From NCBI RefSeq assembly GCF_932276165.1, contig NC_064009.1, positions 1,550,001-1,614,000 of the forward strand: a stretch of DNA of 64,000 nucleotides, read 5' to 3'. Shown in pieces: positions 42,910 to 52,843 of the stretch. The position numbers and the translations under genes are program-made. Every line of letters starts with the position of its first letter. Position 1 is the stretch's first letter. Source of the DNA: Plutella xylostella. Lineage: Eukaryota; Arthropoda; Insecta; Lepidoptera; Plutellidae. The notes below the pieces were generated by a model. It saw only the letters and a list, made by a program, of their open reading frames with translations, was not told the DNA's origin and searched no databases.

Positions 42910-43204
42910 TCTAGTCAAAGACTACAAAAGCACTAAGCGAACCCACACCTGTAGAACTGTACCCGCTGCTCGGGTCGGGTCGTGCTAGGTCCACCGCGTC
43001 GTGTCGCTGATAGCATCGAGTAATTTCGGAGCCGCGACATCTATGCCCAGGCGTGTCCCGTCTGCTCTTTGTCTAATCTTTGCACCACTTTGGGCGCAAA
43101 ATAATGGGCTTTGTGCTGGACGTATTGTTTTGCTTGTAAGCTTTGGGGTTACTCCCTGGATCGTATCAGGAACGAGGTAAGGACTCTAAGAACATGCCTA
43201 AAAG
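42910..43204. other. No gene recognised
   Basis: Partly CG-rich (42960-43060), with no frame or repeat I can support. Confidence 0.4.
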
Positions 43205-43300
43205 AGTGACTAGTAGCTCAGTCGGGTAAGCGCCCGCTTCTCATACAGGGAGATGCGGGTTCGATTCCTACCCTGACATGTACTAATGAATTCTTTGAAA
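43205..43300 (+). mobile_element. SINE-2 head, 3'-truncated
   Basis: TAGCTCAGTCGGGTAAGCGC, GATGCGGGTTCGATTCC and GACATGTACTAATGAATTCT. The body after about 43300 is missing, and a Helitron-like copy starts at 43311. Confidence 0.75.
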
Positions 43301-43310
43301 TTTATGTAAA

Positions 43311-43512
43311 ATAGCTGTTCCCGCGAGCTTCGCTTCGCCTTTAAAAGTTTTCCCGTGGGAATATCGCGATAAAAAGTAGCTTATGTTCTTTCTCAGGGTC
43401 TAGACTATGTGTAAATATACCAAATTTCATTCAAAACTGTTCAGTAGTTTTGGGGTGAAAGAGCAGACAGACAGACAGACAGGCACAGTTACTTTCGCAT
43501 TTATAATATTAA
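43311..43512 (-). mobile_element. Helitron-like short element, copy abutting SINEs
   Basis: The minus strand ends GGAACAGCTAT; CCCGTGGGAATATCGCG, AATGAAATTTGGTATAT and a GTCTGTCTGTCTGTCTG tract are present. It directly joins SINE-1 at 43528 and SINE-2 at 43205, a three-element pile-up. Confidence 0.8.
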
Positions 43513-43527
43513 AATAAATAAATAAAT

Positions 43528-43770
43528 ATGTGGGGACATCTCACACACGGCCATCCGACCCCAAGCTAGGCAGAACCTGTGTTATGGGTGTCGGACAGCT
43601 GATATATCTACACAAATACATATATAGATAGATACTAAATATAAATATCAACACCCAAGACCCGAGTACAAATATCTGTGTTTAAACAAATATCTGCCCC
43701 AGCCGGGAATCGAACCCGGGACCATCGGGTCAGTAGTCAGGGTCACTAACCACTACGCCATTCGGTCGTC
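43528..43770 (-). mobile_element. SINE-1, tail type A, full copy
   Basis: Minus-strand head GACGACCGAATGGCGTAGTG, B box GGTTCGATTCC, a TATCTATCTA segment and GTCCGACACCCATAACACAG, with TAAATAAATAAATA at its 3' edge. Confidence 0.9.
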
Positions 43771-44047
43771 AGTATTATAAAAAATGCTAGTCTTAGGATC
43801 AAACTATTTGTATTTGTATCGTTTGAGTGTACACGAGAAGCATACATAGTACGGTCAGCATGAGAGAATGTGGTAAGTGAGGTGACATCACCTCAGGGCG
43901 ACACTCGCGTTCCTGTCTCCACTTAAGTAGTTAAGAGCGGAATCCTACTTGTACCTACCTATGTGAAGATTTTACTTATTGGGTACTTAAGGGCTTGTTT
44001 ATCAAGTTTCTTCTGTTGAACAGCTCTACCAATGGTAGATTGGCGTT

Positions 44048-44160
44048 TATTTATACTTTTATTGCACAATTTACAAAAGTAGATGTACAATCAGGTGGAC
44101 TTAATGCTAAGAGCATTTTCTACCAGTCAACCTGCAGGAGGTTCAGGAGCAGAAAGTAGT
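44048..44160 (+). mobile_element. Family E (probable LINE 3' end), copy 1
   Basis: TTTATTGCACAATTTACAAA, TACAATCAGGTGGACTTAAT, GCTAAGAGCATTTTCTACCA and CAACCTGCAGGAGGTTCAGG. The same order occurs at 50340 and in part at 56284. Confidence 0.7.
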
Positions 44161-44610
44161 AGTAAGTAGTAGTAGCGATTCATTTTTAATGGCGCAGATT
44201 TTTCTACAAATAGTCAGGTAAAGGTAGCCAGAGGAGTAAAGATGCTGAAATTATGTCTCTAATAACTGTACCATACCGAAACAAAGCTAAACTTTGAAAA
44301 ATATTGGATGAGCCTTACAATAGGATTGGACATTGGACATCCATACATTTTATCTGACTTATGTTTGTTTTCAGAGGGCCTAGTACAGGTTTGTTAGATT
44401 TTCGGAAACTATAAAAGTTTACGTTTTCTTGCATACAAAGTGGCGCTTCTAGCGGAAACTATCAAGCAACTTTTTACAGATAATGTATGCAGAGTTGCAG
44501 ACCTACCTACAAAAGATCGGGAATAGAATACTTAGGAATAAATTAGAGTGAAACCTTTTTGGTGTATCAAATGTAGTGTTTTTTCAAACATAATTCCATT
44601 TTCGAATTTT

Positions 44611-45175
44611 AAAAAACCGGCCAAGTGCGAGTCGGGCTCGCGCACAAAGGGTTCCGTAGCTTAAATCAACCTATCTCAAAAACTATAAGAGATACTTTGA
44701 TCAAACCAAAAATCGTTGAAAGAGTTAATTAGCATGCATCACCTCTATTTTTTTTAGAATTTTATACCCCGTAGTTATAAAAATAGAGGGGGGGGGGACA
44801 TACTTTTTACGACTTTGAGAGCTGATATCTCAAAAACCGTTCACTTTAAGAAAAATGTTTTTTAGAAAACTTTATATCATTTTAAAAGACCTTTCCATTG
44901 ATACCCCACACGGGTATGTACATCGAAAAAAAAAATTTCATCCCTCAGTTACATGTATGGGGGGCCCCACCCCCAATTCTTTTTTTTACTATTTAGTGTC
45001 ATATTTTTGTAGCGGTTCATACAACACATATTCCCATCAAATTTCATCACTGTAGTACTTATAGTTTCCGAGTAAATCGGCTGTGACAGACGGACAGACG
45101 GACAGACGGACAGACGGACATGACGAAACTATAAGGGTTCCGTTTTTGCCATTTTGGCTACGGAACCCTAAAAAA
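44611..45175 (+). mobile_element. Family G repeat, copy 1 (inside mariner leader)
   Basis: Starts AACCGGCCAAGTGCGAGTCG, has AAGGGTTCCGTAGCTTAAAT, a G9 run, GTACATCGAAAAAAAAAATT, (ACGGACAG)n and ends GCCATTTTGGCTACGGAACC CT followed by A-rich flank. The 66-codon frame in it is not a gene. Inverted AGGGTTCCGTAG/CTACGGAACCCT sits near its two ends, a sign of a non-autonomous DNA transposon. Confidence 0.85.
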
Positions 45176-45227
45176 GTAAAAAATAAAAGAGTATTGACCA
45201 TTTGAATTTGACAAGTCGGTGTAAAAA

Positions 45228-46282
45228 ATGGAGCTTACGCGGGAACATTTCCGTGCAATAATTTTTCACAACTTTCGTCGAGGTTTATCTCAAGAACAAT
45301 GTCTCGCCGAGCTTGTTTCTATTTATAAACTTGAAGCACCAAGTAAAACGACTATATATCGTTGGTATTCTGAGTTTCGCCGTGGACGTTCCTCTCTTAC
45401 CACAGTCCCTTCTACTGGTCGGCCAAAAACAGCGGTAACACAAGATAACATCGATGCTGTACGCCATTTAATAAAAGAAGATAGACATGTGACATACGAG
45501 CAGATTCGGGCTTCTCTCAGCATTGGTATATGACAGCCATTCAAACCATTTTACATGAAGAACTGGGTGTCAAGAAGTTAGTTTCGCGCTGGGTGCCCCA
45601 CCGTTTGACCGAGGAACAAAAGTCGGCTCGTGTTAATTGGTGTCGATCTGCTCTGCAACGGTTCAATGGAGGCAGTTCAAATGCTGTCTACAATATCGTC
45701 TCTGGTGATGAATCGTGGATTTATTCATATGAGCCCGAAAGAAAACATCAATCGGCAGTTTGGGTCTTCGAAGGTGAGGTCAAGCCAACAAAAGTTATTC
45801 GCTCAGGCAGCGTGTCGAAAAAAATGGTCGCTTCGTTTGTATCGAAAACTGGCCATGTGGCTACGATTCCATTACAAGAACAAAGGACGGTTACTGCTGA
45901 TTGATACACAACAGTTTGTTTGCCGGAAGTCGTAAGAGAACTTCGTAAAACTAACCCGAATCGTCGTATAATCCTTCACCACGATAATGCAAGCTCTCAT
46001 ACCGCTGGCAAAACAAGAACGTTTTTAAATATGGAAAACGTGGAGTTGATGGACCATCCTCCGTATAGCCCTGATCTGAGCCCCAATGATAATTTTACAT
46101 TCCCAAGAATTAAAGATATGCTACGTGGTCAACGGTTTAGCGGCCCAGAAGAGGCGGTCGAAGCTTACAAATCAGCTGTTTTGACAGTATCCACTTCAGA
46201 CTGGAATTACTGTTTCAATGATTGGTTTAATCGAATGAAAAAGTGCATTGAATGTCACGGAGACTACTTTGAAAAACAATAA
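45228..46282 (+). pseudogene. Mariner transposase with one frameshift and one nonsense codon
   Basis: About 350 residues in three pieces. 45228-45533 opens MELTREHFRAIIFHNFRRGL and carries the helix-turn-helix DNA-binding part (KTTIYRWYSEFRRGR). A shift near 45530 moves to a frame reading TAIQTILHEELGVKKL. The catalytic triad: SGDESWIY (first Asp), ILHHDNASSH (second Asp) and PPYSPDLSPND (third Asp, 34 residues on: D,D34D). TGA at 45902-45904 replaces an expected Trp in TVTADW. It ends GDYFEKQ at 46282. Function would be cut-and-paste at TA; this copy is dead, but only just. Confidence 0.92.
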
Positions 46283-46387
46283 AAGTAAATAATATTATGA
46301 TATCTTTGTACTTTTTTCTATTCCCGATCATTTCGGTATCGCCCTCGTAAACCTACAAAAATTGCAAAACCTGTACTAGAGGTTCGG

Positions 46388-47235
46388 AAAAACTAACTTC
46401 ACCAATAACAATATGTCAATCACGTCATAGAACTCGAATACTATATTTCACAAAGTATCGTCTTTGTATTTACACCCCGAGGCAAAGAACTTTCTAGAAA
46501 CGATCAAATCACATCCATCTCTCTACGCTACGTTTTAATTAAATAAATAATCATTCTAATAAACATAAACATGTCGTTTGACACATAACTTTACTCACAA
46601 ATTGGCTATTCGTGAAGATTGAAAATATCTTGACTTGCTTTCTTAAGGAAATTCATCTAATATTTCAGTTTATGATATCTGAAGAATAATTACCGTTATT
46701 TCTATAGAATTTATATCTATACTATATATGTAATATGTAAAAACTAGACATAATAATTATTAGCCATCATTCCAAACAAAACAGAACCTGTTCTCATTAA
46801 AACGATTTATATATCCCTTGGTTTATATTTATATTACAAAATCTATGTCGAGGACCATAAAAACAACTCACTAGGCACAACAAACTGACTAGGCAAATGA
46901 AAAAACAAAATTTCTTACGATTTCAGAAATGCACAAATGATGTGGCCTTAACTGGACTAACTATTGATTTTATGGGTCCTAATTACGTTATAAAATGAAA
47001 TGAGCTCTGTACGGTCGGCAAAAAAATACTGCTTTAATTAAAATTAAATTTGTAAATATTATAGTTGTTAATGGTTTTAATTAATGAAATAAGTAACGAG
47101 TTCCTAAGTGTAAACCACGATGGACTAAAAGTAATTAGGGTGCAGCTTAGTGAATTGTGGACATTACCCATACGGCTTACAATACTAATAAACTTAACAC
47201 TGTGGTAACCCACCATATTTTATAGAAATCCATAT
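46388..47235. other. No gene recognised
   Basis: AT-rich; no supported feature. Confidence 0.4.
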
Positions 47236-47706
47236 TCGACTAGTGTAGTGGTTAGTGCACGGAACCTGCCCTGAATCTAGTGACCCTGACTGCTATGCAG
47301 AAGGTCCCGGGTTCGATTCCCGGCTGGGGCAGATATTTGTTTAAAGACAGATACTTGTACCAGTGTACAAAACCAGTGTCTTGTGTGTTGATATTTATAT
47401 TTAATATGTATCTATCTATGTATTTGTGTAAATATATCAGCTACAGTGCGATTCTATAAAGCTAATTGTCAAAACTCGATTCTGAAACCGGAGTGAGTTT
47501 TGAAATTGGCATTCTGTAATTTCCGCAATTTCGAGATTTTGACAAATAATGTATGACATGACATACGTGAAGTGAAAGGTGAAGGGAGAATAAAGATCGA
47601 AGTGAGATGTCTGATTTTACAGAATCGCAAAGCTGTCCGATATCCATAATACAGGCTCTGCCTAGCTTGCGGTCGTATGGCCGTGTGTGAGATGTCCCCA
47701 CATATT
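47236..47706 (+). mobile_element. SINE-1, tail type A, split by MITE F
   Basis: The head (GTGTAGTGGTTAGTGCACGG, GGTTCGATTCCCGGCTGGGG) has an extra ACGGAACCTGCCCTGAATCT stretch between the A and B boxes. The body stops at ATATATCAGCT and resumes after the MITE with AGCTGTCCGATATCCATAAT, ending GTGAGATGTCCCCACAT then (ATT)n. Confidence 0.88.
47457..47629. mobile_element. MITE family F, copy 2, inside the SINE
   Basis: TGCGATTCTATAAAGCTAAT and TTTTACAGAATCGCA ends. AGCT of the SINE appears on both sides, a possible 4-bp duplication with a few extra bases. It is shorter than copy 1 by a gap after TTTCCGCA. Confidence 0.82.
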
Positions 47707-47751
47707 ATTATTATTATTACATATTATTTTGGTTATTTTGTAAAATATACA

Positions 47752-47784
47752 TCCTAACTAATATTATAAATGCGAAAGTAACTG

Positions 47785-47827
<43 letters not shown>

Positions 47828-47978
47828 TACTCTTTCACGCCAAAACTACTGAACGGATTTGAATGAAATTTGGTATACATACGGTGTAGACCCTGGGAAA
47901 GAACATAGGGTACTTTTTATCCCGGAATTCCCACGGGAAAACTTTTTAAGGCGAAGCGAAGCGCGCGGGAACAGCTAG
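47752..47978 (+). mobile_element. Helitron-like short element, longest GTCT tract
   Basis: Preceded by A: TCCTAACTAATATTATAAAT, GCGAAAGTAACTGTG, (GTCT)9-10, CGCCAAAACTACTGAACGG, CCCGGAATTCCCACGGGA, GGCGAAGCGAAGCGCGCGGG, ACAGCTAG, then T. The A^TC...CTAG^T arrangement matches Helitron insertion. No RepHel coding. Confidence 0.85.
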
Positions 47979-48007
47979 TTAACTATAAAATTCTTATTAT
48001 TTTGCAG

Positions 48008-48111
48008 ACGCTACCCGCGTGGACTCACAGTGCAAGAATGGTGGGCACTGAGCGGACACCAAACTTGTGCTAATGAAGTAATTATGTCATCCGAGAGTCC
48101 TCAGCAACAAC
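48008..48111 (+). CDS. Candidate internal exon of an unknown host gene
   Basis: ATTATTTTGCAG precedes it and GTACGT follows. Of three frames only one is open through all 104 nt (phase: one base in, 34 codons, one base out): it reads RYPRGLTVQEWWALSGHQTC followed by ANEVIMSSESPQQQ. It is visibly more GC-rich than its flanks. It lies 29 bp past the CTAG end of a Helitron-like copy, so captured or ordinary genomic exon are both possible. I do not recognise the protein. 34 codons can be open by chance, hence low confidence. Confidence 0.3.
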
Positions 48112-48273
48112 GTACGTGCAGCTGTTTTGAAAAAAGTTAACATTTTGATCAAATTTATAACTTTACTACCGAGAATGGTGGATATTGTAAAAACAGAGAG
48201 ACTTACAAGAAACGTTCGGACATGCATGATGCCTTAGTGTTTATACCCCATGAAGTGTTTCTAGTCTATTTAG

Positions 48274-48528
48274 ACGACCGAATGGCGTAGTGGTTAGTGA
48301 CCCTGACTACTGAGCCGAAGGTCCCCGGTTCGATTCCCGGCTGGGGCAGATATTTGTTTAAATACAGATATTTGTACTCGGGTCTTGGGTGTTGATATTT
48401 ATATTTAGTATCTATCTATCTATGTATTTGTGTAGATTTATAAGCTGTCCGACACCCATAACACAGGTTCTGCCTAGCTTGGGGTCGGTTGGCCGTGTGT
48501 TAGATGTCCCCACATATTTATTTATTTA
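48274..48528 (+). mobile_element. SINE-1, tail type A, uninterrupted reference copy
   Basis: GACGACCGAATGGCGTAGTG, CGGTTCGATTCCCGGCTGGG, AGATATTTGTTTAAATACAG, CTCGGGTCTTGGGTGTTGAT, (TATC)n, GCTGTCCGACACCCATAACA and GATGTCCCCACATATTTATT. About 255 bp; the best template for the family here. Confidence 0.92.
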
Positions 48529-49052
48529 CTTGATTGATCAAGAGAATACTATACCATAGAATATGGCTATAACCCTTGAGGCATGCTGCAATGCCAGTGG
48601 TGCCCTATCTAATACACTCTTAATAACCAACAACTATTTATACCAGTCACAGCTACTCTCATCAAAACACGCATTCAAAAAATCCCGTAAATAGTAAATG
48701 CTCTTCATAATTACTTGGCCCAACCCGATCTTAAATCACCCGCTTATGATAATAAGCGGTTATAAAGATGAGATTACAGTGTAGACGCCGACAGACTAGT
48801 ATCGGCAGTCGAAGCCGTGTTAGATGCGATGTAAATTACCTATTACCTATCATGTGTAATTCATGAGTGGAACTGGCAATTATTGGAGATTGTCTAGTTT
48901 GTGTCAAGTAGGTGGGTCGCTTAGGAAGCCCCTTCTTATCTAGCTGTTCTCTTTTGATTGAGTGAGTTTTTCTATCATCTTATCCCTTATCAAAAACAAT
49001 TAATCCGGTTACTATTACGAAAAATTTATAGTAAAAGCAAGAAAAGTTTTTC
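48529..49052. other. No gene recognised
   Basis: Hairpin CCGCTTATGATAATAAGCGG at about 48740. Nothing else. Confidence 0.4.
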
Positions 49053-49094
49053 AGAGTCACCCCCTTACTGTACCATTTTTGCAACATCCTGTAT
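49053..49094. mobile_element. Solo end of a mariner-type MITE
   Basis: GAGTCACCCCCTTACTGTAC and TTTTGCAACATCCTGTATAC match the right end of the MITE at 49764-50027 (GAGTCACCCCCTTTCGGCTT, TTTTGCAACACCCTGTATAC). The other end is missing. Confidence 0.6.
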
Positions 49095-49653
49095 ACATAA
49101 TATATATCAAACCAGAACATTAATAAGTGCTTTAATTAATTAAAAATAACAGTAACGGCAACATAAAATTACTTACGCCTTCAGTTGCCCAATAACAGGA
49201 CCAAAGAATCGTGAAAGATCTTGACGCAAACGATTTCTAGCTGTTATTTATGGCCAAAAGTGGCCATAATTCCAAAAGGTCAAAGATCTTATTAATTTTA
49301 TTGTCTCTACAAATATACCGTCGTGCTTGTTGGGCTTGAATGGAGAAATAAATTTGGAAACACAGTTTCCGAAAGCATTCTAAAATTTAATCGTCAATTA
49401 AAATATATTATATTAAAATATATAAATTTAGGAAAAACTATGTCTCTTATTCGATTGTTCCAACTGTAAGTAGTTTTCAAGCAGTCCTTTTTGGCCGCTC
49501 AAAATGAAACCGTTGAAAATGATTGAATAAAAAAATGGACCACACATCACATTAATAACCGGTCATAAATTGTGGAGGCAATCAATAGATTATACCGTAA
49601 CAACAATTTAGCCAAAAAAATGCGATATTGATCATAAATTAGAACAACACTTA
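49095..49653. other. No gene recognised
   Basis: No supported feature. Confidence 0.4.
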
Positions 49654-50089
49654 GGGCGCGGCCACGACGCCAGCGGGCGAACGGGCGGCGGCGGCGGCAC
49701 GCACTAGTATTATTTACTCTATGGCGGAGAATCACGTACGAATCTCGGCCTCTACAGACTATACAGGGTGTTGCAAAAAGGGTACACTAAGCCGAAAGGG
49801 GGTGACTCAGGGGGTCATTCTAAACAACTTTTGTTCTACGAGTTTTGGATATTCGCGAAAAAAAATATTCGTTTTCCATATTAAAAAAGTCACGTGACCA
49901 ACAAAGTTTCTATGGAAAAGGAATTTGAATTTTCGTGAATTTCCAAAACTCATAGAACAAAAGTTGTTCAGAATAGCCCCCTGAGTCACCCCCTTTCGGC
50001 TTAGTATACCCTTTTTGCAACACCCTGTATACTAGTGGCCTGTGTAGTCTGTGGCCACCGCTCCGCCCGCTTGCGTCGTGGACGCGGCC
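49654..50089. mobile_element. Harbinger-type GC-rich MITE with a nested MITE
   Basis: GGGCGCGGCCACGACGCCAG at the left, TGCGTCGTGGACGCGGCC at the right, TTA on both sides. GGCGGCGGCGGCGGC and CTCTACAGACTA face GTAGTCTGTGGCCACCGC. Split by the TA-flanked element at 49764. Confidence 0.85.
49764..50027. mobile_element. 264-bp mariner-type MITE, TA duplication
   Basis: CAGGGTGTTGCAAAAAGGGT at the left and ACCCTTTTTGCAACACCCTG at the right; the arms continue with CTAAGCCGAAAGGGGGTGAC and its inverse, then AACAACTTTTGTTCTACGAG and its inverse. TA at 49762 and 50028. Confidence 0.9.
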
Positions 50090-50227
50090 TTACAAATAAT
50101 ATGCGCGTAACATCCAGATCCTACAATTACGCTAATCGATTTCATTTGGGGAACGGGTATGCCCTGCGTACGTCTGTCTGTCTGTATTAAAAAAATACAC
50201 TAAGTACATACTACTACCTTCTATTTA

Positions 50228-50649
50228 GGGCTGATTTTTCAATGGGTATGGCAATAAACATTATCTGAGGAATAATAATTCTGATGCTGACACATCTGAA
50301 TATTTGTATTAGACAGTGACAGCAACAATTTTATTTATTTATTTATATATTTATTTAATTCTTTATTGCACAAATATAAAATAAATGTACAAAAGGTGGG
50401 CTTAATGCTAAGAGCATTTTCTACCAGCCAACCTACAGGAGGTACAGGAAAACTGGTACAAAGATGTGCAAAAAAATAAATAAAGATGAAAGAACTAAAA
50501 ACGTCACTTAATAATTATCTAAATATATATAATAAAAATACATTCTAATACTTATATAAATTTATACAAAGGATACATAACTATAATAGGTATACAATTA
50601 CAATTTTATTCCTCAGATAACGTTTATATGACCATTGAAAAATCAGCCC
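50228..50649. mobile_element. S-type Harbinger MITE, TTA duplication, split by family E
   Basis: GGGCTGATTTTTCAATGGGT at the left and ACCATTGAAAAATCAGCCC at the right; ATTATCTGAGGAATAA faces TTATTCCTCAGATAA. TTA at 50225 and 50650. The family E sequence interrupts it at about 50340-50600. Confidence 0.82.
50340..50600 (+). mobile_element. Family E (probable LINE 3' end), copy 2
   Basis: TTCTTTATTGCACAAATATA, TGTACAAAAGGTGGGCTTAA, TGCTAAGAGCATTTTCTACC and AGCCAACCTACAGGAGGTAC. Inserted in the S-type MITE. Confidence 0.75.
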
Positions 50650-50652
50650 TTA

Positions 50653-51574
50653 GAGGCATATGTCCAGCACGATTAAAGAAGAGAGGTTATTGAAAAACCA
50701 CTTAGTTTCAGAGGAATCGCATGCTCTAGTAAAAGGAACTTACAGCGTGAAAGCTTTTTTCTTGTGGTTCCGTAATAAGTATAACATTTTAATGAAATGC
50801 CTATTATGAAGAGAATATCCGTCTTTCCCAGCCTGCAGCGGTTTCTACTAAGTGCTCTTAATTAACGAGAAAATTGAACTGAAACCATGAAATTGAGAGC
50901 TGCGTTTACGATGCGTTAAATATTTCCTACAGACCTGGTTGGTAATTAAATCTGAGTTGTTCTTCAGGTGTGACGTAACACTACAATCGATGAAGGGTAT
51001 TTATTATACTGATTAAGCTTTTGCTCATTTAAGGGGCAACAATTCCACGTCGGCTCTCGTGTTTTTCCCTGTTTTCATGAACACGCTAGGAAGTAAGAAA
51101 ATCGTACATTGGTAAGTACATATTGCGGGAAAGGTATGTACAATTGTACAATAATTGTCTCGTAAGTCGCTTTCCAGTGTTTTTTAATACCCTTGGTATA
51201 GGTCGCGAATAGCACCACCGCACCGTTTCAGAAAGACTATAGAATAGTACAATCTGATACCTATCTACTGTATTATTCTGAAAATCCAAGTCTGTTGTTT
51301 TAGGCGGCGGCTTTAACCCAGTATTGTGTCAACATAATTGAAAGCATGCTTGCCGGTTCGAAGCCAATTGGTAACAATATGTTTCACGTTATTAATAAGA
51401 AGAGGTGGTTGTAACGACGGCAGGAGCACCAAGATTGGAACACCTCTAGACTGCGTACTTTAGGCTTTATAACGTGAGGTGGAAGGTTTGTTGGGGTTTT
51501 AGATAATTTGGTCGTGTTGGTGATTTGCAATGTTCTCATGCGGAGGTGCCGACCTCCCTGCAGCGCGCACGATC
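50653..51574. other. No gene recognised
   Basis: No supported feature. Frames of about 65 codons on the minus strand lack motifs. Confidence 0.4.
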
Positions 51575-51997
51575 AGGCAGGCTGGGGGCGGACTCAGGGA
51601 ACCCTTTAGAGGGCCATTCTGCAGAAGGTGCAAGACGCACACGTCAACACGTGACAAAAGTTTCAAGTTCACACGCGATGTGAGTGAGCGCAACGCAAAG
51701 CTATAGTCACGTTTTGGCGTACGCGTCTTGCGCCCCGTGCTAGGTATTCAGGAAATATTGGAAAGGCCACAAGCTAGAGGAGCCTATCATGGGGCATTCT
51801 AGTTATAATTATGCATATGCTGCTGGAATAAGATGTATCCGAAGAGCATCACAGCTCGTTTCACTTCTTTGATCTCGTTAATTAAACTAGTTAGTATCGG
51901 CTACCTTTTTTTTCAATAAGTTACAGTGTTCGTCATATTTATTTATTCCTGAAATGATAGTTTCAGCTGGTTATATTTCCCCCCTGAGTCCGGCCCT
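51575..51997. mobile_element. 423-bp hAT-like MITE with 8-bp TSD
   Basis: GCACGATC is duplicated exactly at 51567-51574 and 51998-52005. Ends AGGCAGGCTGGGGGCGGACT (then CAGGG) and CCCCTGAGTCCGGCCCT share GGACTCAGGG inverted. An 8-bp duplication is the hAT signature. No ORF worth calling. Confidence 0.72.
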
Positions 51998-52281
51998 GCA
52001 CGATCGTTATCAATGACGCAAAAATGAAGGGCAGCGTTCGAAAACAATTTTCAAAGGTATTATAATAATTTATGGCTTTATTCACGATCGATTGCCGGCG
52101 CAGCCTCCATACAGGCTGAAGTCATCAACTGCGTATTGTTTTTACTTACTACATACACACACATAAGTACGTAATTATGTATACGATACGTACTTTTACA
52201 CTAAAGAAAGAGAGAAAGATAGACTTTATTTAAGTTTATTTGACATATACAGCAATATTGTTACATTACAAATCTAATTAT

Positions 52282-52843
52282 AAAAACCGGCCAAGTGCGA
52301 GTCGGGCTCGCGCACAAAGGGTTCCGTAGCTTAAATCAACCTATCTCAAAAACTATAAGAGATACTTTGATCAAACCAAAAATCGTTGAAAGAGTTAATT
52401 AGCATGCATCACCTCTATTTTTTTTAGAATTTTATACCCCGTAGTTATAAAAATAGAGGGGGGGGGACATACTTTTTACAACTTTGAGAGCTGATATCTC
52501 AAAAACCGTTCACTTTAAGAAAAATGTTTTTTAGAAAACTTTATATCATTTTAAAAGACCTTTCCATTGATACCCTACACGGGTATGTACATCGAAAAAA
52601 AAAATTTCATCCCTCAGTTACATGTATGGGGGGCCCCACCCCCAATTCTTTTTTTTACTATTTAGTGTCATATTTTTGTAGCGGTTCATACAACACATAT
52701 TCTCATCAAATTTCATCACTGTAGTACTTATAGTTTCCGAGTAAATCGGCTGTGACAGACGGACAGACGGACAGACGGACAGACGGACATGACGAAACTA
52801 TAAGGGTTCCGTTTTTGCCATTTTGGCTACGGAACCCTAAAAA
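52282..52843 (+). mobile_element. Family G repeat, copy 2
   Basis: Same as 44611-45175 with only a handful of differences seen (G7 for G9; TTTTACAACT for TTTTACGACT; ACCCTACACG for ACCCCACACG; TTCTCATC for TTCCCATC). Flanked by TAAAAA on both sides. Confidence 0.85.

Larger units (their letters stand above)
44510..46336 (+). mobile_element. Mariner-family transposon, interrupted
   Basis: The left end carries GATCGGGAATAGAA near 44515; the inverse TTCTATTCCCGATC lies at 46317-46330. TA steps border the inferred ends. Within it lie the 560-bp family G repeat (44611-45175) and the transposase reading frame. Without the insertion the element would be about 1.26 kb, normal for a mariner. Confidence 0.8.
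44376..46387. other. Outer inverted repeat around the mariner
   Basis: GGGCCTAGTACAGGTTTG at 44376 faces CAAAACCTGTACTAGAGG at 46365. The simplest reading is that the mariner landed inside a small inverted-repeat element whose arms are now 2 kb apart. Confidence 0.45.

Noticed and set aside
36664..47978. CRISPR-like spacing of repeated GTCT or GACGGACA units
   Set aside because: Simple microsatellites inside eukaryotic mobile elements; no unique spacers of constant length.
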